This document shows positions 1 through 7,815 of a stretch of DNA of 51,973 nt, one piece after another. Position 1 is the stretch's first letter, and each line of letters starts with the position of its first letter. This DNA comes from Blastococcus sp. TF02A-35. Its GTDB lineage: Bacteria > Actinomycetota > Actinomycetes > Mycobacteriales > Geodermatophilaceae. The notes below the pieces were generated by a model. The model searched no databases. It saw nothing but the letters and a program-made list of their open reading frames with translations, and was not told the origin of the DNA. The position numbers and the translations under genes were made by a program. The stretch spans positions 1 through 51,973 of the forward strand of contig NZ_SPQP01000028.1 in assembly GCF_004571075.1 (NCBI RefSeq), in the 5' to 3' direction.

Positions 1-233
1 GGCGGAGCGGGCGCGGGCCGTGCGGCGGTGGCGCGCCGCACCGCCGGGCCGTGCGCGAGCCGCTCGTGCGCCAGGTAGTGCTGGAGGTTCTCCTGCGCCG
101 GCCGGCGCCCGCGGGCCGCGAGGTCGTGCTGCGCCTCGCGCTGGGCGGCGAGCTTCTCCGCCTCGGTCATCTCGACCGGGTCCCACCGGTGGGACCCCCG
201 GGCAGGCTGCGGCGCACCGCTGGTGACGGTCAT
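1..233 (-). CDS. Small hypothetical protein, truncated by window edge
   Basis: The reading frame starts at an ATG at 233 and stays open to base 1, giving about 77 visible residues; the C-terminus lies outside the window. A good ribosome site (GAGGAGAGG) sits 7 bases upstream of the ATG. The visible part is hydrophilic, rich in Ala, Arg, Gln and Glu, with a likely helix around residues 22-45 and no membrane segment. I do not recognise the family. The gene is divergent from the MFS exporter at 363 across about 130 bases. Confidence 0.55.
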   Translation of the reverse strand, partial: MTVTSGAPQPARGSHRWDPVEMTEAEKLAAQREAQHDLAARGRRPAQENLQHYLAHERLAHGPAVRRATAARPAPAP

Positions 234-350
234 GGCGACTCCTCTCCTCGCCGCGTGCCGCCAGCCTGGCCCGTCCGCGCGCCGCCGGACAGGGCCGCAG
301 GTCACCACCCGGGGACCACCTCCCCTCGGCACGGGTGTCCTTAGCCGTTC

Positions 351-365
351 TAACCTCGTGCGGTG
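351..365 (+). promoter_or_regulatory. -10 box of a leaderless start for the MFS gene
   Basis: TAACCT at 351-356 is followed by six bases and then the GTG at 363. An actinobacterial -10 (TANNNT) placed this way puts the transcript start on or next to the start codon, and no ribosome site precedes the GTG. This supports leaderless translation. It is an inference from spacing only. Confidence 0.45.
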
Positions 366-1823
366 AGTTCCGGTGAGGGTGCAGCGGCGGGTGTCGGCTT
401 CCGGTCCGAGCGGGGCCCGGTGCTCATCGGCGTCATGCTCTCCACCGGGCTCGTGGCGATCGACTCCACGATCATCGCCACCGCGGTGCCCTCGATCGTG
501 GACAGCCTGGGCGGCTTCGCGGAGTTCCCGTGGCTGTTCTCCGTCTACCTGCTCGCCCAGGCGGTCACCGTCCCCGTCTACGGCAAGCTCGCCGACGTCT
601 TCGGCCGCAAGCCGGTGATGCTCTTCGGCATCGGGCTGTTCCTGCTCGGCTCGGTGCTGTGCGGCCTGGCCTGGAACATGGGCGCGCTCATCGCGTTCCG
701 CGCGATCCAGGGGCTGGGGGCCGGCGCGGTCCAGCCCATGTCCATGACGATCGTCGGCGACCTCTACTCCCTGGAGGAGCGGGCCAAGGTCCAGGGGTAC
801 ATCGCCAGCGTCTGGGCGATCTCCTCGGTCGTCGGCCCCACCCTCGGCGGGGTCTTCTCCGAGTACGTCAGCTGGCGCTGGATCTTCTTCGTCAACATCC
901 CGCTGTGCCTGGTCGCCGCCGCCATGATCGGCCTGCGGTTCCACGAGCGCGTCGACCGCCGCCGGCCCCGCATCGACTACGCCGGCGCGACGGTCCTCAC
1001 GACCGGCCTGACGCTGCTCATCCTCGGGCTGCTCGAGGGCGGGCAGGCGTGGGCGTGGGCGTCGGCGCCGAGCATCGCCGTCCTCGCCTCCGGGGTCGTG
1101 CTGCTGGCGGTGTTCGTGCTCGTCGAGCGCCGGGCGGCCGACCCGGTCGTCCCGCTGCACCTGCTGCGGCGCCGGCTGCTGGTGGCCACCAACCTGGTGG
1201 CCGCGTGCGTCGGGGCGATCCTGCTCGGGCTGACCTCCTACGTGCCGACCTTCGTGCAGGAGGTGCTGGGCACCGGCCCGCTCGTGGCCGGCTTCGCCCT
1301 GGCCGCCCTCACGCTGGGCTGGCCGATCTCGGCGTCCCTGTCCGGCCGGGTCTACCTGCGGATCGGCATCCGGTCCACCGCGCTGCTCGGCGGCGTCGTC
1401 GTCGTGCTCGGCGCCGGGCTGCTCCTGCTGCTCGACGGCTCCTCGAGCGTGCTCCAGGTGGGGGCGACGTCCTTCGTGATCGGCCTGGGCATGGGGTTCA
1501 CGGCGGCACCCACCCTCATCGCCGCGCAGTCGGCGGCCCGGTGGCAGGAGCGGGGCGTGGTCACCGGGGCCAACATGTTCTTCCGCTCGGCGGGCAGTGC
1601 GGTCGGCGTCGCCGTCTTCGGGGCGCTGGTCAACGCGCGCCTCGGTGGCGCGGCCGCGGAGAGCGCCGGGGTCTCCCCCACCGCGCTCACCGCGGCGGTC
1701 CACCTGGTCTTCGTGGCGACCGCGGTGCTCGCCGTGGCCATGCTCGCCGCCGTGCTGCTCATGCCGCGCGACCGCGGACGTGCGCAGGCGGCGGAGCCGG
1801 TGGAGGCCGTACCGGCGGGGTGA
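363..1823 (+). CDS. DHA2-family (EmrB/QacA-like) MFS multidrug exporter
   Basis: A 486-residue integral membrane protein of about 14 hydrophobic segments, the usual size for the 14-TMS drug:H+ antiporter family. The first segment contains the family-typical AIDSTIIATAVPSI stretch (motif D1), and GKLADVFGRKP between segments 2 and 3 is MFS motif A. It probably exports hydrophobic or cationic compounds with proton influx; the substrate is unknown. The GTG at 363 is chosen because it follows a -10 box in leaderless arrangement and places the first membrane segment near residue 20. It is convergent with the small membrane protein that follows. Confidence 0.88.
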   Translation: MSSGEGAAAGVGFRSERGPVLIGVMLSTGLVAIDSTIIATAVPSIVDSLGGFAEFPWLFSVYLLAQAVTVPVYGKLADVFGRKPVMLFGIGLFLLGSVLCGLAWNMGALIAFRAIQGLGAGAVQPMSMTIVGDLYSLEERAKVQGYIASVWAISSVVGPTLGGVFSEYVSWRWIFFVNIPLCLVAAAMIGLRFHERVDRRRPRIDYAGATVLTTGLTLLILGLLEGGQAWAWASAPSIAVLASGVVLLAVFVLVERRAADPVVPLHLLRRRLLVATNLVAACVGAILLGLTSYVPTFVQEVLGTGPLVAGFALAALTLGWPISASLSGRVYLRIGIRSTALLGGVVVVLGAGLLLLLDGSSSVLQVGATSFVIGLGMGFTAAPTLIAAQSAARWQERGVVTGANMFFRSAGSAVGVAVFGALVNARLGGAAAESAGVSPTALTAAVHLVFVATAVLAVAMLAAVLLMPRDRGRAQAAEPVEAVPAG

Positions 1824-1830
1824 GCCGCGG

Positions 1831-2004
1831 CTAGGGCCGGTCCTCGCCGTGCGGCGCCCGGGAGGCCAGCCAGGCCTCCCAGTCCCGGCGGCTCCCCCGG
1901 CCGATGCCGGCGACGAGGGCCACCGCGACGAGGAGCGCGACCACGGCCACCAGCGCCACCACGACGGCGACGGTCTCCCACTCGAACAGCGGGGAGACCG
2001 TCAT
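1831..2004 (-). CDS. Small single-pass membrane protein
   Basis: A 57-residue ORF from the ATG at 2004; a GTG at 2040 in the same frame would add 12 residues. It has one strong transmembrane helix (ETVAVVVALVAVVALL onward, residues about 8-32) followed by a short basic then acidic tail containing WEAWLASR. No family is recognised. The hydrophobic stretch is long enough to be a genuine anchor and the stop lies only 7 bases from the convergent MFS stop. Neither start has a strong ribosome site, so the gene is probable but not certain. Confidence 0.5.
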   Translation of the reverse strand: MTVSPLFEWETVAVVVALVAVVALLVAVALVAGIGRGSRRDWEAWLASRAPHGEDRP

Positions 2005-2193
2005 GCCGCCCGGCTGCGGCGGGGTCGGAACCTGTTCCACCGGGCCAGGATGCGCGCGACGGATGCCCCCGAAACGCCGTCGGAGGGCACCTCACCCGGT
2101 CGGGTCAGGCTCCCCACGGACCACGCCGCCCGCACCCGCCCCTTCCGGGTGAGGGGGCCCGGCGGAGCGGCGGCACCGGCCGGCCGGCCGCCG

Positions 2194-2199
2194 TAGCGT
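2194..2199 (+). promoter_or_regulatory. Putative -10 box for the coiled-coil gene
   Basis: TAGCGT at 2194-2199 lies 39 bases before the ATG at 2238 and matches the -10 form seen repeatedly in this window (TAGCGT/TAGGCT). No clear -35 was seen. The rest of the gap 2005-2237 shows nothing else I can support. Confidence 0.35.
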
Positions 2200-2237
2200 C
2201 CCCCTTTCCTTGGACGGGACTGCGCGGGGAGACACGG

Positions 2238-3179
2238 ATGAGCACCCGAACGACGGCCCGGGACACGGACGTCCCGGCGGTGGACGGGCCGGTGCCCGGC
2301 CCCCTCCACGAGACGCCGAAGGTCTCCGGCGACCTGGGCACCGTGCTGCAGTCCGCCCCGATGTTCCGCCGGGCGCTCGCCGGCTACGACCGGTTCGAGG
2401 TCGACACCTACGTGCGGTGGGCCGAGGAGGAGCTGGCCACCGCCGAGCGGGAGCACGAGCACCTCATGGTGCGGCACCTGAACACCGTGGCCGCCCTGGA
2501 CGACGCGCGCCGGCTGCTGGACCACTCCAGCGGCGGGCGCGAGCTGCTCGGGACCTCCGAGCGGATCGGGACGCTGCTCGCCGTCGCCGCCGACGAGGCC
2601 GACGGCATCCGTGCCGACGCCGAGGCCGAGCGGGCCGCGGCCGCCGAGGCCGCCGCCCGCCTGTCGGCCGAGGCCGCCCGGGCGCTGGCCGCCGCGGAGG
2701 ACGAGGCGTCGCGCCGGCTCGCCGCGGCAGCGGCCGAGGCCGCCACCCTGGTCGCCGACGCCCGGCAGGTCCTCGCCGACGCCGAGCAGGCCGGCGCGGA
2801 GCTCCGCGCGGAGGCCGAGCGCCACCTCACCGGGGCGCGGCTCACCGCACGGGTCGCCGAGGAGGACGCCGACCTGCTCCGGCAGCAGGCCGCCGAGCAG
2901 GCCCTGGCCGCGCACCTCCAGGCGCGCGACGAGGTCGTCCGGCTGCTGCACACCGGCCGCGAGCAGCGGCGCCGCGCCGACGAGGAGGCCGCCGCCGAGC
3001 GGTCACGCCTCGACGACGAGGCGGCGGCCCGTCGCGCCGCGCTGCTCACCGAGGTCGAGGCGCTCGAGGACCGGCTGGCCGGGCTGCGCGCCGAGGCCGC
3101 CCGGGGCACCGTCCCGCCGGCCGCTGCCGGCCGGGGCCGGGGGCTGCGCCTCCCGCGCCGGCGGCCCCGCGAGGGCTGA
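2238..3179 (+). CDS. DivIVA-domain-like coiled-coil protein
   Basis: A 313-residue cytoplasmic protein. Residues about 40-75 (MFRRALAGYDRFEVDTYV) resemble the N-terminal lipid-binding module of DivIVA/Wag31-type proteins, in which a short FRRxxxGYD stretch precedes a coiled coil. From about residue 95 to 290 the sequence is an almost uninterrupted Ala/Glu/Arg heptad-type coiled coil. The C-terminus is basic (about residues 295-313). A polar-scaffold or septum-associated role is inferred from the family. It has its own promoter and is convergent with purU. The low-complexity coil makes any homology call beyond DivIVA-like weak. Confidence 0.7.
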   Translation: MSTRTTARDTDVPAVDGPVPGPLHETPKVSGDLGTVLQSAPMFRRALAGYDRFEVDTYVRWAEEELATAEREHEHLMVRHLNTVAALDDARRLLDHSSGGRELLGTSERIGTLLAVAADEADGIRADAEAERAAAAEAAARLSAEAARALAAAEDEASRRLAAAAAEAATLVADARQVLADAEQAGAELRAEAERHLTGARLTARVAEEDADLLRQQAAEQALAAHLQARDEVVRLLHTGREQRRRADEEAAAERSRLDDEAAARRAALLTEVEALEDRLAGLRAEAARGTVPPAAAGRGRGLRLPRRRPREG

Positions 3180-3193
3180 CGCCCCGCCGGGCC

Positions 3194-4066
3194 TCACTCG
3201 AAGACGACGGTCCGGCTGCCGTGGATGACCACGCGGTTCTCGGTGTGCCAGCGCACGGCGTGCGCCAGCGCCCGGGTCTCCGCCTCCCGGCCCCGCGCGG
3301 CGAGCGCCTCGGGGTCCAGGGCGTGGTCGACGCGGAGCATCTCCTGCTCGATGATCGGCCCCTCGTCGAGGTCGGCCGTCACGTAGTGGGCGGTGGCACC
3401 GATGAACTTCACGCCCCGCGCGTGCGCCTGGTGGTAGGGCCGCGCGCCCTTGAAGCTCGGCAGCATCGAGTGGTGGATGTTGATCGCCCGGCCCTCGAGG
3501 TGCCGGCACAGGTCGTCGCTGAGGATCTGCATGTAGCGGGCGAGGACCACCAGCTGCACACCCTCCTCGCGGACGATGTCCAGCAGCGCCGCCTCCGCCT
3601 CGGCCTTGGTCTCGCGGGTGACCGGGATGTGGCGGAACGGGACGCCGTAGAAGTCGGCGATGTTCTGCAGGTCCGGGTGGTTGGAGACCACGGCGACGAC
3701 GTCGAGGTTGAGCTCCCCGATCGAGTTGCGGAACAGCAGGTCGTTGAGGCAGTGCGCGTACTTGCTGACCATGATCAGCACGCGCTGGCGCTCGGCGGCG
3801 TCGGCCAGGCGCCAGTTCATGCCGAACTCCTGGGCGGTGTCCTCGAAGGCCGCGCAGAGGGCCGGGAAGTCCAGCGGGCCGCCGTCGAGGTCGGCGAACT
3901 CGACGCGCATGTAGAACATGCCGCTGGTCGGGCTGTCGAACTGGTGGCTCTCCAGGATCGTGCAGTGCTGCTGCATCAGGAACCCCGACACCGCGTGCAC
4001 GATCCCGGCGGCGTCCTGGCAGGAGAGCACCAGGACACCGTGCTGTGCGCCCGCGAGCCGCGTCAT
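3194..4066 (-). CDS. purU: Formyltetrahydrofolate deformylase
   Basis: PurU hydrolyses 10-formyl-THF to formate and free THF. The 290-residue protein has an N-terminal ACT domain (LSCQDAAGIVHAVSGFL) and a C-terminal formyltransferase-fold domain with HHSMLPSFKGARPYHQA and GATAHYVTADLDEGPIIEQ, the conserved catalytic region. The ATG at 4066 is preceded by GGAGGAG and is preferred over upstream in-frame starts, which lack the ACT alignment. In sphingomonads purU accompanies THF-dependent O-demethylases, where it releases the demethylated carbon as formate. The upstream region carries the CGTCA-type motif found before the demethylase genes here, so co-regulation is likely. Confidence 0.93.
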   Translation of the reverse strand: MTRLAGAQHGVLVLSCQDAAGIVHAVSGFLMQQHCTILESHQFDSPTSGMFYMRVEFADLDGGPLDFPALCAAFEDTAQEFGMNWRLADAAERQRVLIMVSKYAHCLNDLLFRNSIGELNLDVVAVVSNHPDLQNIADFYGVPFRHIPVTRETKAEAEAALLDIVREEGVQLVVLARYMQILSDDLCRHLEGRAINIHHSMLPSFKGARPYHQAHARGVKFIGATAHYVTADLDEGPIIEQEMLRVDHALDPEALAARGREAETRALAHAVRWHTENRVVIHGSRTVVFE

Positions 4067-4383
4067 CGTGTCTCCTCCAGAGGTCGCCGTGTGTCGCTCC
4101 GCCGAGGCGCCGGACCGGGTCGCTCGCCGGCGTCCGTCCGAAACGTATGCAGCGATCGAGTGTGACGGATGCCGCAGATGACGTCTCGTGGACGGCTGGT
4201 GCTGCCGCCCCGCCCGCGACAATCGACGTAGGCCGCACCGAGGCGTCCGTAGCGGCCCGCCAGGGGCAGCCGTCCCCTCTCCGCCCGTCCCCGCTCACCG
4301 CCCTTGCCGCCGGACCGGCCGGCGCGCAGGCTGTGCCGCACCGCCCTGCCCGGGGCACCGACGACGCCGCACCCGGAGGACCC
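4067..4383. other. Divergent intergenic region of 317 bases between purU and the ABM-domain gene
   Basis: No convincing gene is seen here. On the minus strand a TACGTT box (4147-4142) could be the -10 of purU; it is the same hexamer as at gcvT2. CAGATGACGT (4175-4184) and GTGACGGATG (4162-4171) match motifs upstream of the lig operon and gcvT1 respectively. A plus-strand promoter for the 4384 gene was not identified. Confidence 0.5.
4161..4184 (-). promoter_or_regulatory. CGTCA-type regulatory motif upstream of purU
   Basis: Read on the minus strand this is ACGTCATCTG followed about 10 bases later by CCGTCAC. The 10-mer CAGATGACGT is identical to 26793-26802 upstream of the lig-folate operon. 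GTGACGGATG also occurs at 16733-16742 upstream of gcvT1. Here the site lies only about 30 bases upstream of the presumed -10, unlike the four catabolic promoters. Confidence 0.45.
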
Positions 4384-5013
4384 ATGGCCCGCATGCTCGC
4401 CCGCTCGACGACCATCCACGGCGACCGGGCGTCGGTCGACGCCGGCATCGCCTACGTGCGCGACGAGGTCATGCCGCAGGTGCGCGCGATGGAGGGCTGC
4501 GTGGGGCTGTCCATGCTCGCCGACCGGACCTCGGGCCACTGCATCGTCACGACGTCGTGGGCCGACGAGGCCGCGCTGCGCGCGAGCGAGGACGGCGTCC
4601 GGGCGCTGGCCCAGCACACGGTCTCGACGCTCGGCGGCACGCCGGAGCTGCAGGAGTGGGAGGTGGCCGCCATGCACCGGGTGCACGAGCCGCACCCCGC
4701 CGCGGCGGCCCGCGTGACCTGGCTGCGCACCGACCCCGCGTCGGTCGACCGCGCCGTCGACGCCGTCCGCCTCTCGCTGATGCCGAAACTGGAGGACCTG
4801 CCCGGCTTCTGCGGGCTCAGCGTCATGGTGCGGCGCGAGGAGGGGCTCACCGTCGCCTCGGTCTCCTACGACACCGCCGAGGACCTCGCCGCGGCAGCCG
4901 AGGGCGCCCGGGAGTTCCGGGAGGACTTCGCCCCCACCATGGGCATCCGGGCCGTGGGCACCGAAGAGTTCGAGGTGGCCATCGCCCACCTGCGGGTGCC
5001 CGAGACGATCTGA
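4384..5013 (+). CDS. Tandem ABM-like (dimeric alpha/beta barrel) domain protein
   Basis: A 209-residue soluble protein built of two similar halves (about residues 1-95 and 108-205). Each half begins with a small beta strand and contains a pattern of the form LPGFCGLSVMVRREEG or MEGCVGLSMLADRTSG, typical of antibiotic-biosynthesis monooxygenase/heme-degrading-monooxygenase folds. No catalytic residues can be assigned, so the activity is unknown. The ATG at 4384 follows CGGAGGACCC, a plausible ribosome site, and gives a start right at the first domain. It is convergent with the LigJ-like gene. Confidence 0.72.
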   Translation: MARMLARSTTIHGDRASVDAGIAYVRDEVMPQVRAMEGCVGLSMLADRTSGHCIVTTSWADEAALRASEDGVRALAQHTVSTLGGTPELQEWEVAAMHRVHEPHPAAAARVTWLRTDPASVDRAVDAVRLSLMPKLEDLPGFCGLSVMVRREEGLTVASVSYDTAEDLAAAAEGAREFREDFAPTMGIRAVGTEEFEVAIAHLRVPETI

Positions 5014-5032
5014 GCCGCCCCGGGCACCCGGG

Positions 5033-6052
5033 TCACCCGAGCCGGGTCGCCAGCCGCGGGTAGACCCGCTGCACGTTGTGCTCGAACACGTCCGCGCGGG
5101 CGCGCTCGTCCAGGCGCCCGGCCTCGAACGCGGCGTCGATGTAGCGGCGGGTGTCGTCGTAGTGGTGCCCGGTCCGCTCGTCGATGCCGCGCACGGCGCC
5201 CACCATCTCCGAGCCGAACAGGATGTTGGGGGTGTCGACGACGTCCAGCAGGAGGTCGATGCCCGGCTGGTGGTAGACGCAGGTGTCGAAGAAGACGTTG
5301 CCCATGACGTTGGACTCCACCGGCGGCTGCCCGAGCATGTCGGCCAGGCCCCGGTAGCGGCCCCAGTGGTAGGGCACCGCTCCCCCGCCGTGCGGGATGA
5401 CCAGCCGCAGCTCCGGCAGGTCGCCGAACAGGTTCCCCTGGACCAGCTGCATGAACGCCGTCGTGTCCGCGCTGATGTAGTAGGCGCCCGTGGCGTGGAA
5501 GAACGGGGTCGCCGAGCCCGAGACGTGCACCATGGCCGGCACGTCGAGCTCGACCATCGCCTCGTAGAACGGGTACCAGCTGCGGTCGGTCAGCGACGGC
5601 GAGGTCCAGTGCCCGCCGCTGGGGTCGGGGTTGAGGTTGCAGCCGACGAAGCCCAGCTCCTCCACGCAGCGGCGCAGCTCGGCGACCGACCCCTCGATCG
5701 GCGCCCCGGGAGACTGCGGCAGCTGGCAGACCCCGATGAACCGGTCCGGGTACAGCGTGGTCACCCGGTGGACCAAGTCGTTGCTGCGGCGGGCCCACTC
5801 CAGGCTGACCGACTCGTCGCCGACGTGGTGGGCCATGGTCGAGGCGCGCGGGGAGAACAGCGTGACGTCGATGCCGCGCTCGTCCATCAGACGCAGCTGG
5901 CTGCCCTCGATGGTCTCCCGGATCTCGTCGTCGCTGATCGTCGGGTAGGCCGGTGGCGTGGTCCCCGCCTCCCAGGCCTTCACCTGCTCCTCGCGCCAGG
6001 CGGTGTGCGCCGCCGGGGCGGTGGTGTAGTGGCCGTGGCAGTCGATGATCAC
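5033..6052 (-). CDS. ligJ: LigJ-like amidohydrolase-fold 4-oxalomesaconate hydratase
   Basis: A 339-residue metal-dependent protein of the amidohydrolase_2 superfamily. It opens with IIDCHGHY (HxH, residues 6 and 8) and carries RLVIPHGGGAVPYHWGR and an FGSEM stretch, a pattern shared with LigJ. LigJ hydrates 4-oxalomesaconate to 4-carboxy-4-hydroxy-2-oxoadipate in the protocatechuate 4,5-cleavage and gallate pathways. The GTG at 6052 follows AGGAGGGG and overlaps the upstream stop as GTGA, so translation is coupled. Genes for the tautomerase and the aldolase that act before and after it are in the same operon, which supports the assignment. Another amidohydrolase-fold hydrolase or decarboxylase cannot be excluded by sequence alone. 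Confidence 0.8.
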   Translation of the reverse strand: MIIDCHGHYTTAPAAHTAWREEQVKAWEAGTTPPAYPTISDDEIRETIEGSQLRLMDERGIDVTLFSPRASTMAHHVGDESVSLEWARRSNDLVHRVTTLYPDRFIGVCQLPQSPGAPIEGSVAELRRCVEELGFVGCNLNPDPSGGHWTSPSLTDRSWYPFYEAMVELDVPAMVHVSGSATPFFHATGAYYISADTTAFMQLVQGNLFGDLPELRLVIPHGGGAVPYHWGRYRGLADMLGQPPVESNVMGNVFFDTCVYHQPGIDLLLDVVDTPNILFGSEMVGAVRGIDERTGHHYDDTRRYIDAAFEAGRLDERARADVFEHNVQRVYPRLATRLG

Positions 6053-6828
6053 GTCGTCCCCTCCTGGGCGTCGCGCAGCTCGGCGAGCAGGTCGCGGGCG
6101 GCGGCCGCCACCCGGGGGGCCACCCCCAGCTCGGTCAGCTGCTCGGTGGCCGCGGCCATCTCGTCGGCCCGCCGGCGGGCGTGCCGGTGGGTCCCCTCGA
6201 CCAGCCGGTCGATGGTGCGGTCGTCGAAGCCGGCGAGCTCGTCGCTGATGTTGCCGCGCAGCCAGTCCGCGCAGCCGGCGGCCTCGCCCGCGGCCATGGC
6301 CTCGACCACGGCGGCGGCCAGCCCCTTGTAGAAGACGCTGCGCAGCAGCTTGCGCGAGATCGCCTCCCCGACGGGGCCGGGCTGCACCGTGACCTGGGCG
6401 CCCAGGGGGGACATGACCTCGGCGTACCGCTGGGCGGCCGGGCCCGAGACGAGCATCGGCGTGCGCAGCCCCTTGCCGGGGACCGGCGCCATGAGGGCGA
6501 CGTCGACGACGTCGACCCCCTCCCCCGCCGCCTCGGCGACGGCCACCTTCACACCGGGCGAGGCGGTGTTCAGCTCGGCCCAGACCGTCCCGGGCCGCAG
6601 CCCGGGCAGGGCGTTGGTCAGCGCGGTCAGCGCGTCGTGCGAGCTGTTCACGCTGAGCACGACGTCGGCGTCGGCCACCGCCTCGGCCTCGCTGGCCCGC
6701 GGGTCCACGCCGTCGACGACGACCCCCTTGGGGTCGTAGCCGCGGACGTCGGCGCCGGCGGCGACCAGGTCCGCGGCGATCTCCGAGCCCGCCTCGCCCA
6801 GCCCGAGGAGGGCGATCCGGGCGCTCAC
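6049..6828 (-). CDS. NAD(P)-binding 6PGDH-like oxidoreductase with DUF1932 C-terminal domain
   Basis: A 259-residue protein with an N-terminal Rossmann motif (IALLGLGEAGSEIA) and the beta-hydroxyacid-dehydrogenase arrangement (DVVLSVNS, then a helix-rich C-terminal DUF1932-type domain with KLLRSVFYKGLAAAVVEA). Family members use NAD(P) on small hydroxyacids or related carbonyl compounds. Its job in this ring-cleavage operon is not obvious: known gallate and protocatechuate pathways use a Gfo/Idh-type dehydrogenase (LigC), not this fold. It overlaps the VOC gene stop and the LigJ-like start by 4 bases each (GTGA), so it is made in step with them. Confidence 0.8.
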   Translation of the reverse strand: MSARIALLGLGEAGSEIAADLVAAGADVRGYDPKGVVVDGVDPRASEAEAVADADVVLSVNSSHDALTALTNALPGLRPGTVWAELNTASPGVKVAVAEAAGEGVDVVDVALMAPVPGKGLRTPMLVSGPAAQRYAEVMSPLGAQVTVQPGPVGEAISRKLLRSVFYKGLAAAVVEAMAAGEAAGCADWLRGNISDELAGFDDRTIDRLVEGTHRHARRRADEMAAATEQLTELGVAPRVAAAARDLLAELRDAQEGTT

Positions 6829-7787
6829 CCGGCCGAGCCCGGCTGCTCGACCGGCGGCGTGCCGTGGGTGTGGAACGTGGAGATCGTCTGCAGCCCCCAG
6901 GCCTGGCCCTTCGCCCGCTCCGCGGCGTTCCAGTCGATGGTCTTCCAGTCCGGCGCGAGCACGAGGCGGGCACCCGGGTTGTCCAGCTCGATGCGGTTGC
7001 CGGCCGGGTCCCAGACGTAGAGGAAGAAGCTCTGCTGGATCGTGTGCTTGTGCGGGCCGGTCTCGATGTGGATGCCGTGCTCCAGCGCCAGGTCCGCCGC
7101 CCGGATGACGTCGTCGCGGCTGTCGACGGCGAAGGACAGGTGGTGCAGCCGGCCGGAGGTGCCGGTGTTGTCCCGCGTCCAGACCGCGTCGTAGCCCTTG
7201 TTCGTGAAGGTCGTCCAGCTGCCGGCCACGCCGTCGTCGAGCACGATCTGCTCGGTGACCATCCCGCCGAGCACGTCGACGGCGAAGTCGCGGTTGGCCA
7301 CGGGGTCGACCCCCAGGTAGTTGATGTGGTCGATCCGGCGCACGCTCACGCCCCGGCCCGGGTAGGCCTGCGCCTGGTTCTTCAGCGCCGGCTTCAGGTC
7401 CCCCTCGGGCCGGTACCAGTCGGTCTCGTGGTAGACGCCCATCTCGTGGCCGTCGGGGTCGGTGAAGACGTAGACCGGGCCGTAGCCGGGGTCGCCGTCC
7501 TGCCATCCCTTGCCCAGCCCGGTGGCCTCGATCGCGGCGACCCGGCGCTGCAGCGCCTCGGGCGTGCTGGCGCGGAAGTTGGTCCGGCCGACGCCGGGCC
7601 GGGGCGCGGCGGTGAGCTTGATCGTGGCGTTCTCGTAGTCGTCCCACGCACGCAGGAAGACCGAGTCGCCGTCGCGGCCGTTCTCGGTCATGCCGAGGTA
7701 GCGCACGTAGAAGTCCAGGCACTCGTCGGGCTTGTCGGTCAGCAGCTCGACGTGGGCGAGGTGCGCGATGTCGTGCAGGGGTGGCAC
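6825..7787 (-). CDS. Two-domain type I (VOC) extradiol dioxygenase
   Basis: A 320-residue protein with two VOC/glyoxalase modules, the size of catechol 2,3-dioxygenase-type ring-cleavage enzymes. Candidate Fe(II) ligands are present in the C-terminal half: His154 (RIDHINYL), His215 or 216 (GRLHHLSF) and Glu267 (GNRIELDN), so it should be active. It would insert O2 next to a catecholic hydroxyl. Neighbouring tautomerase, hydratase and aldolase genes suggest the product enters the 4-oxalomesaconate route, so a gallate-like or carboxylated catechol is a fair guess. The GTG at 7787 follows GGAGGAG. It is unrelated in fold to the LigAB dioxygenase at 27931. Confidence 0.85.
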   Translation of the reverse strand: MPPLHDIAHLAHVELLTDKPDECLDFYVRYLGMTENGRDGDSVFLRAWDDYENATIKLTAAPRPGVGRTNFRASTPEALQRRVAAIEATGLGKGWQDGDPGYGPVYVFTDPDGHEMGVYHETDWYRPEGDLKPALKNQAQAYPGRGVSVRRIDHINYLGVDPVANRDFAVDVLGGMVTEQIVLDDGVAGSWTTFTNKGYDAVWTRDNTGTSGRLHHLSFAVDSRDDVIRAADLALEHGIHIETGPHKHTIQQSFFLYVWDPAGNRIELDNPGARLVLAPDWKTIDWNAAERAKGQAWGLQTISTFHTHGTPPVEQPGSAG

Positions 7788-7815
7788 GGGGGTCTCCTCC
7801 GGTCGGGGCGGCGGT

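Noticed and set aside
3003-4448. A long minus-strand frame of about 480 codons across purU
   Set aside because: It is a shadow of purU: all conserved formyltransferase motifs are in the other minus frame and this one has no recognisable domain.
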